The notes under the pieces: model-generated | What the model saw: only the letters and a program-made list of their open reading frames with translations | Database searches by the model: none | What the model was told of the DNA's origin: nothing | Assembly (NCBI RefSeq): GCF_016583565.1 | Contig: NZ_NRRF01000029.1 | Coordinates: 1 to 63,842 of the forward strand | DNA from: Thiocystis violacea | Lineage (GTDB): Bacteria > Pseudomonadota > Gammaproteobacteria > Chromatiales > Chromatiaceae | Direction of reading: 5' to 3' | Length of the DNA: 63,842 nt | Part shown: positions 45,599-53,932 of the stretch, piece by piece | Numbering within the stretch: position 1 is the first letter of the stretch | Layout: every line of letters starts with the position of its first letter | Program-made: the position numbers and the translations under genes

Positions 45599-47443
45599 AT
45601 GGCCGTCACTATCCTTGGTATCTCCGCATATTATCATGACAGCGCCGCGTGCCTGGTGCGTGACGGCGAGATCCTGGCCGCTGCGCAGCAGGAGCGTTTC
45701 TCGCGCAAGAAACACGACGCGGACTTTCCGGCGGAGGCGATCGCCTACTGCCTGGAAGAGGCCGGCCTCGCGCTGGCGGATCTCGACCATCTGGTCTTCT
45801 ATGACAAGCCGCTGATCAAGTTCGAGCGCCTGCTGGAGACCTACCTGGCCTATGCGCCGGGCGGGCTGCGCTCCTTCCTGGCCGCCATGCCGATCTGGCT
45901 GAAGGAAAAACTCCTCCTCAAGAGTCTGTTGCGCAAGGAACTCGCCGCGCTTGGCGGCAGCGCGCCGGCGGATCTGCCGCCACTGCTGTTCACCCAACAC
46001 CATCAGGCGCACGCCGCCTCCGCGTTCTTTCCAAGCCCCTTCGAGCGCGCCGCCGTGCTCTGCATGGATGGCGTCGGCGAGTGGGCGACCACCTCGGTCT
46101 GGCTCGGCGACGGCCATCGGCTGACGCCGCAGTGGGAGATCCAGTTTCCGCACTCACTGGGGCTGCTCTACTCGGCCTTCACCTACTTCACCGGCTTCAA
46201 GGTCAACTCCGGCGAGTACAAGCTGATGGGGCTTGCCCCTTACGGCGAGCCGAGGTACAGGGATCTAATCCTCAAGCACCTGCTGGCGCTGAAGGACGAC
46301 GGCAGCTTTCGCATGGACATGCGCTATTTCAACTACGCCAACGGCCTGACCATGACCAACCGGGCCTTCGACCGGCTCTTTGGCGGCCCGCCGCGCCGGC
46401 CCGAATCGCCGGTCACGCAGCGGGAAATGGACCTGGCCAGTTCTATTCAGGCGGTCACCGAGGAGGTCGTGCTGCGCCTGGGTCGGACGGTCCATCGGGA
46501 GCTGGGCGTCGATCACCTCTGCCTGGCCGGCGGGGTCGCGCTGAATTGCGTCGCCAACGGTCGGCTGCTGCGGGAGGGGCCATTCAAGGAGATCTGGGTT
46601 CAGCCCGCGGCGGGCGACGCCGGCGGTGCCCTGGGCGCCGCGCTGTCCGTCTGGCACCAGTACCTCGACAAGCCCCGCGCTGGCGCCGACCACGACCGCA
46701 TGCGCGGCGCCTATTTGGGGCCGGCGTTCGACAATGCCCAGATCGAAGCCTACCTGAATAGCGCCGGCATTCCTTACCAGCGCCTGGACGACGACACCTT
46801 GATGGCTCGGCTAGCGGCGCTGCTCGACGACGAGCAGGTCATCGGCTGGTTCCAGGGCCGCATGGAATTCGGCCCACGGGCGCTGGGCGGGCGCTCCATC
46901 ATCGGCGATCCGCGCAGCGCGAAGATGCAGACGGTGATGAACCTCAAGATCAAGTATCGGGAATCCTTCCGACCCTTTGCGCCGGCGGTCCTCGCGGAGC
47001 AGGTCACGGACTGGTTCGAGTACGCGGGCCGCAGCCCCTACATGCTGATGGTCGCGCCGGTCGCCGAAGCCCGACGCATTGCCATGACGGACGACCAGCA
47101 GCGGCTGTTCGGCATCGACAAACTCAAGGTGGCGCGCTCGCAGATCCCGGCCATCACCCATGTGGACGATTCGGCCCGGCTTCAGACCGTGCATGCCGAG
47201 ACCAACCCGCGCTTCCATCGGTTGATCGCGGCCTTCGCCGAGCGCACCGGCTGCCCGCTGTTGATCAACACCTCCTTCAATGTGCGTGGCGAGCCCATCG
47301 TCGGTTCCCCCGAGGATGCCTACCGCTGTTTCATGCGCACCGAGATGGACTATCTGGTGCTGGAGAACTGCCTGCTGGCCAAGTCCGAGCAGCCCGTGCA
47401 ACCGCGCGATCAAAGCTGGCAACACGAATTCGAGCTGGACTGA
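45599..47443 (+). CDS. Carbamoyltransferase, NodU/CmcH family
   Basis: A 614-residue O-carbamoyltransferase that uses carbamoyl phosphate and ATP. The N-terminal Kae1-like domain begins MAVTILGISAYYHDSAACLV, with metal/nucleotide residues in FTQHHQAHAASAFF and SGEYKLMGLAPYG. The C-terminal domain has FQGRMEFGPRALGGRSI and LLINTSFNVRGEPIV. Relatives decorate Nod factors, cephalosporins, saxitoxin or exopolysaccharides. The acceptor here is unknown. It leads an operon with SxtJ and DUF5989 genes. Confidence 0.95.
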   Translation: MAVTILGISAYYHDSAACLVRDGEILAAAQQERFSRKKHDADFPAEAIAYCLEEAGLALADLDHLVFYDKPLIKFERLLETYLAYAPGGLRSFLAAMPIWLKEKLLLKSLLRKELAALGGSAPADLPPLLFTQHHQAHAASAFFPSPFERAAVLCMDGVGEWATTSVWLGDGHRLTPQWEIQFPHSLGLLYSAFTYFTGFKVNSGEYKLMGLAPYGEPRYRDLILKHLLALKDDGSFRMDMRYFNYANGLTMTNRAFDRLFGGPPRRPESPVTQREMDLASSIQAVTEEVVLRLGRTVHRELGVDHLCLAGGVALNCVANGRLLREGPFKEIWVQPAAGDAGGALGAALSVWHQYLDKPRAGADHDRMRGAYLGPAFDNAQIEAYLNSAGIPYQRLDDDTLMARLAALLDDEQVIGWFQGRMEFGPRALGGRSIIGDPRSAKMQTVMNLKIKYRESFRPFAPAVLAEQVTDWFEYAGRSPYMLMVAPVAEARRIAMTDDQQRLFGIDKLKVARSQIPAITHVDDSARLQTVHAETNPRFHRLIAAFAERTGCPLLINTSFNVRGEPIVGSPEDAYRCFMRTEMDYLVLENCLLAKSEQPVQPRDQSWQHEFELD

Positions 47444-47455
47444 GGGTATCCGCCG

Positions 47456-47860
47456 ATGCACGCCATTCCCGAACTCGACGCGCGCGGACTGCGCCGTTTC
47501 GCGCTGACCACAGGTGCGATCGTCGCCGCTCTGTTCGGCTTGATCCTGCCCTGGCTGTTCGACCTGCGGTTTCCGATCTGGCCCTGGCCGCTGGCCGCCG
47601 TCCTGATGCTCTGGGGGCTGGCCGCGCCGCGCTCGCTGCGCCCGGTCTATCGCGGCTGGATGCGTCTTGGGCTCCTGATGAGCCGCGTGACGACGCCCCT
47701 GATCCTGACCCTCGTCTTTTTCCTGGTGTTCGTCCCGGCGGGTCTCATCATGCGTCTGGCCGGGAATGACCCGATGAAGCGCCGTCTGTCGCCGGATGCC
47801 GAAAGCTACCGCGAGCCAAGCCAACCGGCCGCACCCGAATCCATGGAGAAACCTTACTGA
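47456..47860 (+). CDS. SxtJ-family membrane protein
   Basis: A 134-residue protein with three to four hydrophobic helices (FALTTGAIVAALFGLILPWL, WPLAAVLMLWGLAAPRSL, TTPLILTLVFFLVFVPAGLI) and a polar C-terminus. SxtJ proteins regularly accompany carbamoyltransferases and have no known biochemical role. It lies 12 bp after the carbamoyltransferase, and its stop overlaps the next start by one base. Confidence 0.9.
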   Translation: MHAIPELDARGLRRFALTTGAIVAALFGLILPWLFDLRFPIWPWPLAAVLMLWGLAAPRSLRPVYRGWMRLGLLMSRVTTPLILTLVFFLVFVPAGLIMRLAGNDPMKRRLSPDAESYREPSQPAAPESMEKPY

Positions 47861-48012
47861 TGCTCGATCTTCTCAAGGACCTTTGGGGCTTCATGCGCGA
47901 GCGCAAGAAGTTCTGGCTCGCGCCGATCATCCTCGTCATGTTGCTGCTCGGCGTCTTGATCGTGCTGGCCCAGGGCTCGGCCGTGGCACCCTTCATCTAC
48001 GCGCTGTTCTGA
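47860..48012 (+). CDS. DUF5989 family small membrane protein
   Basis: A 50-residue single-pass protein: MLDLLKDLWGFMRERKKFWL, then a hydrophobic helix LAPIILVMLLLGVLIVLAQG and a short end VAPFIYALF. This is the DUF5989 pattern, usually third in carbamoyltransferase-SxtJ operons. Start and stop (47860, 48012) were read directly; overlap with sxtJ (TGATG) supports co-translation. Confidence 0.9.
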   Translation: MLDLLKDLWGFMRERKKFWLAPIILVMLLLGVLIVLAQGSAVAPFIYALF

Positions 48013-48084
48013 GGTTGGGCGACGCAGGCTGACGCCCGTTGTTCCCTACATGGCGGGCAAGCGAATCGGCAGATCACTCGTGCA

Positions 48085-48408
48085 TCAGTCCTCCTGCGCC
48101 ACCAGGATGCGGCCGGTGGCCGCATCCACCTCGACCTCCAGCAGACGCCCGTCCTTGGCAATGATCTTGAGTTCGTAGACCCACGCCTCGGCGCCGTGGC
48201 GCCGCGAACGCTCGAACGCCACCCCGACCACCTCGCCCGCCACCCCAGCCAGGATTTCAGCGATCGGGCGCACCTCCCCGCGCCTCAATGCCTCACGCGC
48301 GTGATCGTGATCATGGTCGTGCTGGGGAGCCGCATGGACCGAAGCGCAGGCCAGTACCCCCGCGAGGAGGCAGGCGAGCGACTCAAGACGGCGAGAGGCG
48401 ATGTTCAT
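48085..48408 (-). CDS. PepSY-domain periplasmic protein
   Basis: A 107-residue exported protein. After the signal peptide (LESLACLLAGVLACASVHA) comes a His/Asp-rich stretch QHDHDHDHAREALRRG, possibly metal-binding, then a single PepSY domain (YELKIIAKDGRLLEVEVDAA, ending GRILVAQED). The start at 48408 (MNIASRRLES) is preferred over the longer frame. It is divergent from the cytochrome b561 operon; PepSY proteins often accompany such b561/DUF1924/diheme cytochrome sets. Confidence 0.88.
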   Translation of the reverse strand: MNIASRRLESLACLLAGVLACASVHAAPQHDHDHDHAREALRRGEVRPIAEILAGVAGEVVGVAFERSRRHGAEAWVYELKIIAKDGRLLEVEVDAATGRILVAQED

Positions 48409-48553
48409 GCCGACGATTATGGCCGGCCCCCAACTGACCGAACGCTGACAAGGCCCGATAGCCAACAGTCAGGGTCGCCTCGGTAGTCTGCGCAACAGGG
48501 TCACGACACCTCGTGACCGCCTAAGCGACGACCACCACAAGGAGCACCGATCC

Positions 48554-49180
48554 ATGACGACACCCACCACGGTCACCCAGGAGACCACGCCACCGGATTC
48601 CATCACCGCCGCCGCGAGCCCGCGGGTGCGCGTCTGGGATCCGCTGGTGCGGGTCTTCCATTGGACGCTGGCCGGCGGTTTCGCCACGGCCTTCATCGTC
48701 GAGGACGACCTCCTCGATGTGCATGTCTGGGCCGGCTATCTGGTCCTGAGCCTGATCGCCGTGCGCCTGGTCTGGGGTGTCATCGGCACCCGACATGCGC
48801 GTTTCAGCGACTTCGTGCGGAGACCTAGCCAGGTCATCGCCTACCTCAAGGCGGCGCTCACCCTGCGCGCGCCGCGCTATCTGGGGCACAACCCGGCTGG
48901 CGGGGCCATGGTGGTGGCGCTGCTGCTCGCGGTCACGGCGACCGGCGCCAGCGGGATGGCGCTCTACGGCGCACAGGAATTCGCCGGTCCCCTGGCGGGG
49001 GCGATGAGCGGCGTCTCCAACGCCACGGCGCATGCGCTCGAAGACGTTCATGAATTTTTCGCCAACCTCACGCTCGCCCTGGTGATCGCTCACCTGGCCG
49101 GCGTGCTCTTTTCCAGCCTGTCGCATCAGGAAAATCTGATCGGCGCCATGATTACCGGATACAAACGGAGAGAAGACTGA
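48554..49180 (+). CDS. Cytochrome b561-type membrane electron carrier
   Basis: A 208-residue protein with four hydrophobic helices and helix histidines (VFHWTLAGGFATAF, VHVWAGYLVLSLIAVRLVWG, ALEDVHEFFANLTLALVIAH) that fit two heme b groups. It begins with a 30-residue Thr/Pro-rich cytoplasmic segment. It likely passes electrons from the membrane pool to the two cytochromes c encoded next, with which it overlaps (stop TGA and ATG share one base). Confidence 0.92.
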   Translation: MTTPTTVTQETTPPDSITAAASPRVRVWDPLVRVFHWTLAGGFATAFIVEDDLLDVHVWAGYLVLSLIAVRLVWGVIGTRHARFSDFVRRPSQVIAYLKAALTLRAPRYLGHNPAGGAMVVALLLAVTATGASGMALYGAQEFAGPLAGAMSGVSNATAHALEDVHEFFANLTLALVIAHLAGVLFSSLSHQENLIGAMITGYKRRED

Positions 49181-49536
49181 TGAAACAACGCCTTGCAATC
49201 GCTCTGGTCGCGACTGGCGCGCTGACTCTGCCGACCACCCTCTTGGCCGCCGACCCGGCTGCGGGCAAAGCGGGCTGGATCAAGGAATACGCCCAAACGG
49301 ACGGCTCGCCCGCGCGCAGTTGCGCCACCTGCCACGGCCGCGACCTGACCCAGGCGGGTCGTCACGCCAAGACCGGCAAGACGATCGAACCCATGGCGCC
49401 CTCGGTCAATCCACAACGCCTGACCGACCAGAAGAAGGTCGACAAATGGCTGCTGCGCAACTGCAACTGGACCCTCGGGCGCGAATGCAGCGCGACCGAA
49501 AAGGCCGATTTCATTGCTTACCTCAAAACCCAGTAA
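49180..49536 (+). CDS. DUF1924-family monoheme cytochrome c
   Basis: A 118-residue periplasmic protein. Signal peptide LAIALVATGALTLPTTLLAA; one heme site SCATCHGRDLT; conserved end RNCNWTLGRECSATEKADFI. DUF1924 proteins are found with b561 and diheme cytochromes and may act as the middle carrier. Confidence 0.92.
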   Translation: MKQRLAIALVATGALTLPTTLLAADPAAGKAGWIKEYAQTDGSPARSCATCHGRDLTQAGRHAKTGKTIEPMAPSVNPQRLTDQKKVDKWLLRNCNWTLGRECSATEKADFIAYLKTQ

Positions 49537-49566
49537 TCACGACCCAGTCATCCGGAGACTCAATCA

Positions 49567-50163
49567 ATGCAGCATCCCAAACCCATTCTCATCCTGCTGG
49601 CCGTCGGCCTGCTCTCGCTGGGCACTGTCGGCTTGGCCTTCGGCGATGACGACGACGACGATGAAGGCCGCGAGGGCGGCCACGAGGAAAGCGGCTGGAT
49701 GGAGTCCCGCTCCCGGCTCGCGCCCGTCGTCAACGCCACTTACAACACGGAGTGCGGCTCCTGTCACATGGCCTACCAGCCGGGACTGCTGCCGCCGCGC
49801 GCCTGGGCGCAGATCATGACGCCCACGGCGCTTGCGAATCACTATGGCGACGACGCCTCGCTGACGGAGGATCTGCGCACCGAGATCAGCAGCTTCCTCG
49901 GCGCCAATTCCGCCGATCTGGCCTTGCAGGGCAATCCTCGGCGCCTCGATGCCAGCGGGCCGAACACGGGCGGCGTGCTGCCGCGCATCAGCGAAACCGC
50001 CAACTTCAAGCACGAGCATGATGAGATCCCGTCACGTCTGGTGGCGGGAAATCCGGAGGTTGGCAGCTTCAGCAAATGCAATGCCTGCCATCGCGGCGCG
50101 ACCGAGGGGAACTACAACGAGCGGCAGATCAACATTCCAGGCCATGGCCCCTGGGAGGATTGA
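49567..50163 (+). CDS. Periplasmic diheme cytochrome c (DHC family)
   Basis: A 198-residue exported protein. Signal peptide LILLAVGLLSLGTVGLAFG is followed by an acidic stretch (GDDDDDDEGREGG). Heme sites are CGSCHMAY (near residue 63) and CNACHRGATEG near the C-terminus; HYGDDASLTEDLRTEI lies between. The family is the terminal partner in b561-DUF1924-DHC modules, and the electron acceptor is not known. It is third in the operon after a 30-bp gap. Confidence 0.92.
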   Translation: MQHPKPILILLAVGLLSLGTVGLAFGDDDDDDEGREGGHEESGWMESRSRLAPVVNATYNTECGSCHMAYQPGLLPPRAWAQIMTPTALANHYGDDASLTEDLRTEISSFLGANSADLALQGNPRRLDASGPNTGGVLPRISETANFKHEHDEIPSRLVAGNPEVGSFSKCNACHRGATEGNYNERQINIPGHGPWED

Positions 50164-50548
50164 TCCAGGCAGGGCAAAGCGATCACGCGCGATGCCCCTA
50201 GGGACCGCCATCGTCCGGGCGTTACGCCCTCCCGAACCAGGGGCTCGCCGCCGCCCTCGGGCCGTCGTCGAATCGCGACCGGAGACCGTGGCTCGGATCC
50301 TGGTTCCAGTCGATCGGCCGCCCGGTCAGAGTCAGCGTCCAGGCCGCGCTCGGCATCGTTGACGACGCGATCACGCGGATGCGAGACAATGCCCGGGGCG
50401 AGATCGCTCATCGTCGGCGCCACTCGATGGCGTCGACGATGACCTGGGCATGTCGCTCGGCTTCGCCAAAGCAAGCCAGCGCAGCTGCCCGACCTCCGCC
50501 CCGAGCCTCTTGCTCACACCCTCCGTTTCCGCATCGATGACGTATCCA
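50164..50548. other. Intergenic stretch without recognised gene
   Basis: About 385 bp between the diheme cytochrome and the hydrolase. Open frames here are short or continue from neighbours, with no family features; no clear promoter or terminator was assigned. Confidence 0.5.
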
Positions 50549-51346
50549 ATGACCAGACTCTCAGAATCGCAAGCCCTCTGGCTCCAGGCCAGCACCCCGT
50601 TCCGACTCGCACTGGAGTCCCGCGCGGGCCTGGAATTCGCCAGCCTCTTCGTCGCCCAGCCCTTCCTCTACGGAGCGCCGACAGGCGACGGACACCCGGT
50701 GCTCGTCTTGCCACGCCTGCTCGGCTGCGATCTCTCGACCCAACCCCTGCGCCACTACCTGTCCACGCTCGGTTATGCCGCCAGCCCCTGGGAGCTTGGC
50801 GTCAACCTCGGCCCGCGACAGGGCGTCCTGCGCGATTGCCTCGCCCGACTCGCGCACCTCCATGCCGAGCATGGCCGCGCGGTGAGCCTCATTGGCTGGA
50901 GCCTCGGCGGACTCTATGCCCGAGAGATGGCCAAAGAGGCGCCGGACCTGGTCAGACAGGTCATCACCCTCGGATCGCCCTTCACCGGGCACCAAACGCC
51001 CGCTGACCTCTGGGCCATGTACGAGGCGGCGACGGGAGACCCCATGGGCCTGCCCGAGCGGCACGGCCCGCTCGACGCAGCGCCTCCCGTCCCGACGACA
51101 TCCATCTACAGCCGCACGGACGGCATCGTCCCCTGGAACTGCAGTCTCGAGCGCGAGGGTCCGCAGACCGAAAACATCGAGGTCCATTCCAGTCACCTGG
51201 GCCTCGCCAGCAACCCGCTCAGCCTCTTCGCGGTCGCCGACCGACTCGCCCAGCCGGAAGGCCAATGGCAGCCGTTCGAGCGTCGCGGCCTCAAGGCATG
51301 GCTCTACCCTGAGCCCGCCCGCGCCGTCTGCGCGCAAGTCGCCTGA
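50549..51346 (+). CDS. Alpha/beta hydrolase
   Basis: A hydrolase of about 265 residues. The nucleophile elbow is GWSLGG (near residue 145), preceded by VLVLPRLLGCDLSTQPLRHY. A late Asp in YSRTDGIVPW and a His in SSHLGLASNP complete the triad. It resembles lipase/PGAP1-like esterases. The start is not certain: ATGs at 50549, 50537 and 50450 are in frame and none has a strong ribosome site. Confidence 0.8.
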   Translation: MTRLSESQALWLQASTPFRLALESRAGLEFASLFVAQPFLYGAPTGDGHPVLVLPRLLGCDLSTQPLRHYLSTLGYAASPWELGVNLGPRQGVLRDCLARLAHLHAEHGRAVSLIGWSLGGLYAREMAKEAPDLVRQVITLGSPFTGHQTPADLWAMYEAATGDPMGLPERHGPLDAAPPVPTTSIYSRTDGIVPWNCSLEREGPQTENIEVHSSHLGLASNPLSLFAVADRLAQPEGQWQPFERRGLKAWLYPEPARAVCAQVA

Positions 51347-51603
51347 GCGCGCGCCTGACCGAAGAGCAGGCGCCCGTCGGTCGGACGGGCGCCTGGTCCC
51401 TGCCCATTGGCATAGGGACTTCAGAGGAAAGCATCGCCAAGTCGGTCGCATCCGCCATGCGAATCGGCGCGGGATCGCGGCCGGGACTGTGTGGCCAGGC
51501 CGCCGCCGCTAGCCGCCGCGCCGCGCCAGCCGGAAGCGCGTGACCAGGGGGAACCGCCGGCACACGCCCGATCGCGGCGCCGCCAGATGAGACCGAGCGG
51601 GGC
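51347..51603. terminator. Convergent gap with strong GC hairpin
   Basis: No gene is seen. An 11-bp perfect stem aggcgcccgtc/gacgggcgcct (51368-51378 with 51384-51394) lies 21 bases after the hydrolase stop and probably ends that transcript, though a T-run is missing. Confidence 0.5.
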
Positions 51604-52860
51604 TCAGTCCGGGGTCGCCGCCTCGGTGGCCAGATAGAGCTGATCCAATTCCGGCAGCGGGCGCTGCTCGAAGGCGGCCTCGAAGGCCGCGAGTCGCTTG
51701 TGGATGGACTGCAGCTCCACGATGGTGGTCCAGGAATTCACCAGGTACTGGAAGGACGAAGACACCTGGCCGAAGGCGGTCAGGATCTGCTGCAGGATGC
51801 CGAAGGTGACCTTACCGGCCGCGATGGTCGGCACCAGGATGAGATAGACGAAGATATTGTCCGCCTGCAGGTAGGTGTAGCGGGCGATGTTGAAATAGAA
51901 GTAGTGGAAGTAGAGCCGGAAGTAGTTCCTGCGGACGTTGCTGAAGAGTTCCCGCAGCGTCGGCGGCTGGGCGCGGCTGGCATCGTCCTCGCCATAGACC
52001 AGCTCCTTGCGATAGGCCGCCTCGACGCGCTGATTGCGGAAGTAGAGACCCGGAAGCTTGATGCCGGCCACCGCGAGCAAGCCGGTGCCGAGGATGGACC
52101 AGACCAGGGCGGCGCTGAACAGCGGTGCCGGAATGGCCCCCAGGATCGGCAGCTCGCTGACATAGGAGGAGAGCGCGAAGAGCACCGGCAGGAAGGCGAA
52201 CAGGGTCATCACCGAGTCCACGATCTTCACACCGAGCGTCTCCACGATGTCCGCGAAGCGCATGGTGTCCTCCTGGATGCGCTGGGCGGCACCCTCGATG
52301 GAGCGGACCTCTTCCCAGCGGGCGACATAGTAGTCATTCATCGCCGTGCGCCAGCGGAAGACGAAGTGGCTCACGAAGAAGCTGGTCGCCACGACCACCA
52401 GGATGGCGATGAAGGCGATCTCGGCGAAGTCGATCAGCAGGGCGAACAGCTCGCCCGAGGTCACAACGACATCCCCCGAGAGCGCATTCTGCACGGTATC
52501 GAAGAAGGGTCGGCGCCACTCGTTGATGGCCACCGAGACCTGCACGGAGAAGTAGGTCGAGAAGAGGATCAGCGAGGAACCGAGGATGGACCACCAGCGC
52601 CAGGGGTGCGGGTCGCGCCTGAACCAGAAGCCCGCGAAGAGCGCGGTGACCAGCGCGTAATAGATGTAGAACCAGATGAAGCCGGGCGTGACGAAATAGC
52701 CGATCCCGATGACCGGCGGCGCATCCGCCGCCGCCGCGGGGAAACCCAGCACCGTGCCCAAGGACTCGCCGAAGAGGTACCAGAACAGAATACTGACGGC
52801 TGTCCAACCCAGCGCGGTCGAGAAGAAGAGTCCGGGACGCGGGAAGAAGGAACGAAACAA
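51604..52860 (-). CDS. SbmA/BacA-like peptide transporter
   Basis: Inner-membrane protein of 418 residues with seven to eight helices, in the SbmA/BacA group (ABC-transporter-like but without an ATPase). Such proteins import peptide antibiotics and related compounds, and some relatives affect cobalamin uptake. It starts MFRSFFPRPGLFFSTALGWT. Conserved regions include NEWRRPFFDTVQNAL, QRIQEDTMRFADIVE and the C-terminal QVSSSFQYLVNSWTTIVEL. Its neighbour is a cobamide operon in the same direction after about 106 bp. Confidence 0.92.
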   Translation of the reverse strand: MFRSFFPRPGLFFSTALGWTAVSILFWYLFGESLGTVLGFPAAAADAPPVIGIGYFVTPGFIWFYIYYALVTALFAGFWFRRDPHPWRWWSILGSSLILFSTYFSVQVSVAINEWRRPFFDTVQNALSGDVVVTSGELFALLIDFAEIAFIAILVVVATSFFVSHFVFRWRTAMNDYYVARWEEVRSIEGAAQRIQEDTMRFADIVETLGVKIVDSVMTLFAFLPVLFALSSYVSELPILGAIPAPLFSAALVWSILGTGLLAVAGIKLPGLYFRNQRVEAAYRKELVYGEDDASRAQPPTLRELFSNVRRNYFRLYFHYFYFNIARYTYLQADNIFVYLILVPTIAAGKVTFGILQQILTAFGQVSSSFQYLVNSWTTIVELQSIHKRLAAFEAAFEQRPLPELDQLYLATEAATPD

Positions 52861-52966
52861 GGCACATCTCCTTTAAGGGGCAACTGAGCGGCGGGCAGAC
52901 TGGCGTGAAACCGACTGGAGTGCAAGATCCCTGAAGGGCCGGCCACCGCCGGACACCTTCTCTAGG

Positions 52967-53932
52967 TCACCAAGGCAAGAAGGCGCGCAGAGGCGCCATT
53001 ACCACGCCGCAGGCGAACGCCAGCAAACTGCAGAGGAAGATCAGCTCCAAGGCCCGCTGGAGATCGGCGCCATCCAGGTCGGCTGGCCAATTCGCATCGC
53101 CCATGTAGGTCTCGTTGATCAAACACCCCTTCGCCCAAACAGGGCCCAGCAGACGCACGCGCAAGGCCCCCGCACAGGCCGCCTCGCTCCAGCCGGAGTT
53201 CGGGCTCGGGAGAACGGCGTGATAGCGCCAGGCGGCGCGAATCGCTAGCAGCGGATGGAGCCTGAGCAGCGCCGCCGCCACGGCGATCAAGACGACCGAG
53301 AACCGCGCTGGCAGCCAGTGCGCCAGGTCGTCACTGCGTGCGCCCGCCCAACCGAATTCCAGATAAGGCGCGCGCTTGTAGCCGACCATGGAGTCCAGGG
53401 TGGACACCGACTTGACCAGGATGAGGCCAGGCAGCCCGAAGAGGCAGAGCGCGAAGAGGGGCGTCAGCACCCCGTCCGTGAAGTTCTCGGACAGGCTCTC
53501 GATGGCCGCCCGCACGATGCCGTCGCGCTGCAGGGGCTGGGTGTCGCGTCCCACCAGCATGCGCATGTGCTCCCGCGCCGCCGGGAGATCCCCCAGGCTC
53601 TTGAGCACCCGCCAGCCCTGCTCGATCAGCCCCCGAAGACAGAGCAGGCTATAGGCGATGAAGAGGTCCCAGACCATCGCCAGCGCCGGACTCACGAAGG
53701 CGAGCGCCCAATGGACGCCCAGCCAGGCGCCGAGCGCCCCCCCGACGACCATCAGCCAGTGCAGCACGCCACCCGCCCGACCTCTTAGCCCGCGCGCGAA
53801 GAGCAGACGCTCGCAGGCCAGACTCCAGCCACCGATCAACCGGATGGGGTGCAGCCGATAGACGGGATCGCCGAAGGCGACGTCCAAGAGACAAGCCCCG
53901 ATGACGAGTGCCAGGTGCGTGGTCATGTCCAT
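52967..53932 (-). CDS. cbiB: Adenosylcobinamide-phosphate synthase CbiB (CobD)
   Basis: Integral membrane enzyme (321 residues) that attaches the aminopropanol arm to adenosylcobyric acid. It starts MDMTTHLALVIGACLLDVAF, then GDPVYRLHPIRLIG. The conserved ESLSENFTDGVLTPLFALCL region is near residue 140. The C-terminal SPNSGWSEAACAGALRVRL is typical. The open frame runs much further upstream but that part is out of frame with cbiZ. The start at 53932 overlaps the cbiZ end, so translation is coupled. Confidence 0.93.
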   Translation of the reverse strand: MDMTTHLALVIGACLLDVAFGDPVYRLHPIRLIGGWSLACERLLFARGLRGRAGGVLHWLMVVGGALGAWLGVHWALAFVSPALAMVWDLFIAYSLLCLRGLIEQGWRVLKSLGDLPAAREHMRMLVGRDTQPLQRDGIVRAAIESLSENFTDGVLTPLFALCLFGLPGLILVKSVSTLDSMVGYKRAPYLEFGWAGARSDDLAHWLPARFSVVLIAVAAALLRLHPLLAIRAAWRYHAVLPSPNSGWSEAACAGALRVRLLGPVWAKGCLINETYMGDANWPADLDGADLQRALELIFLCSLLAFACGVVMAPLRAFLPW

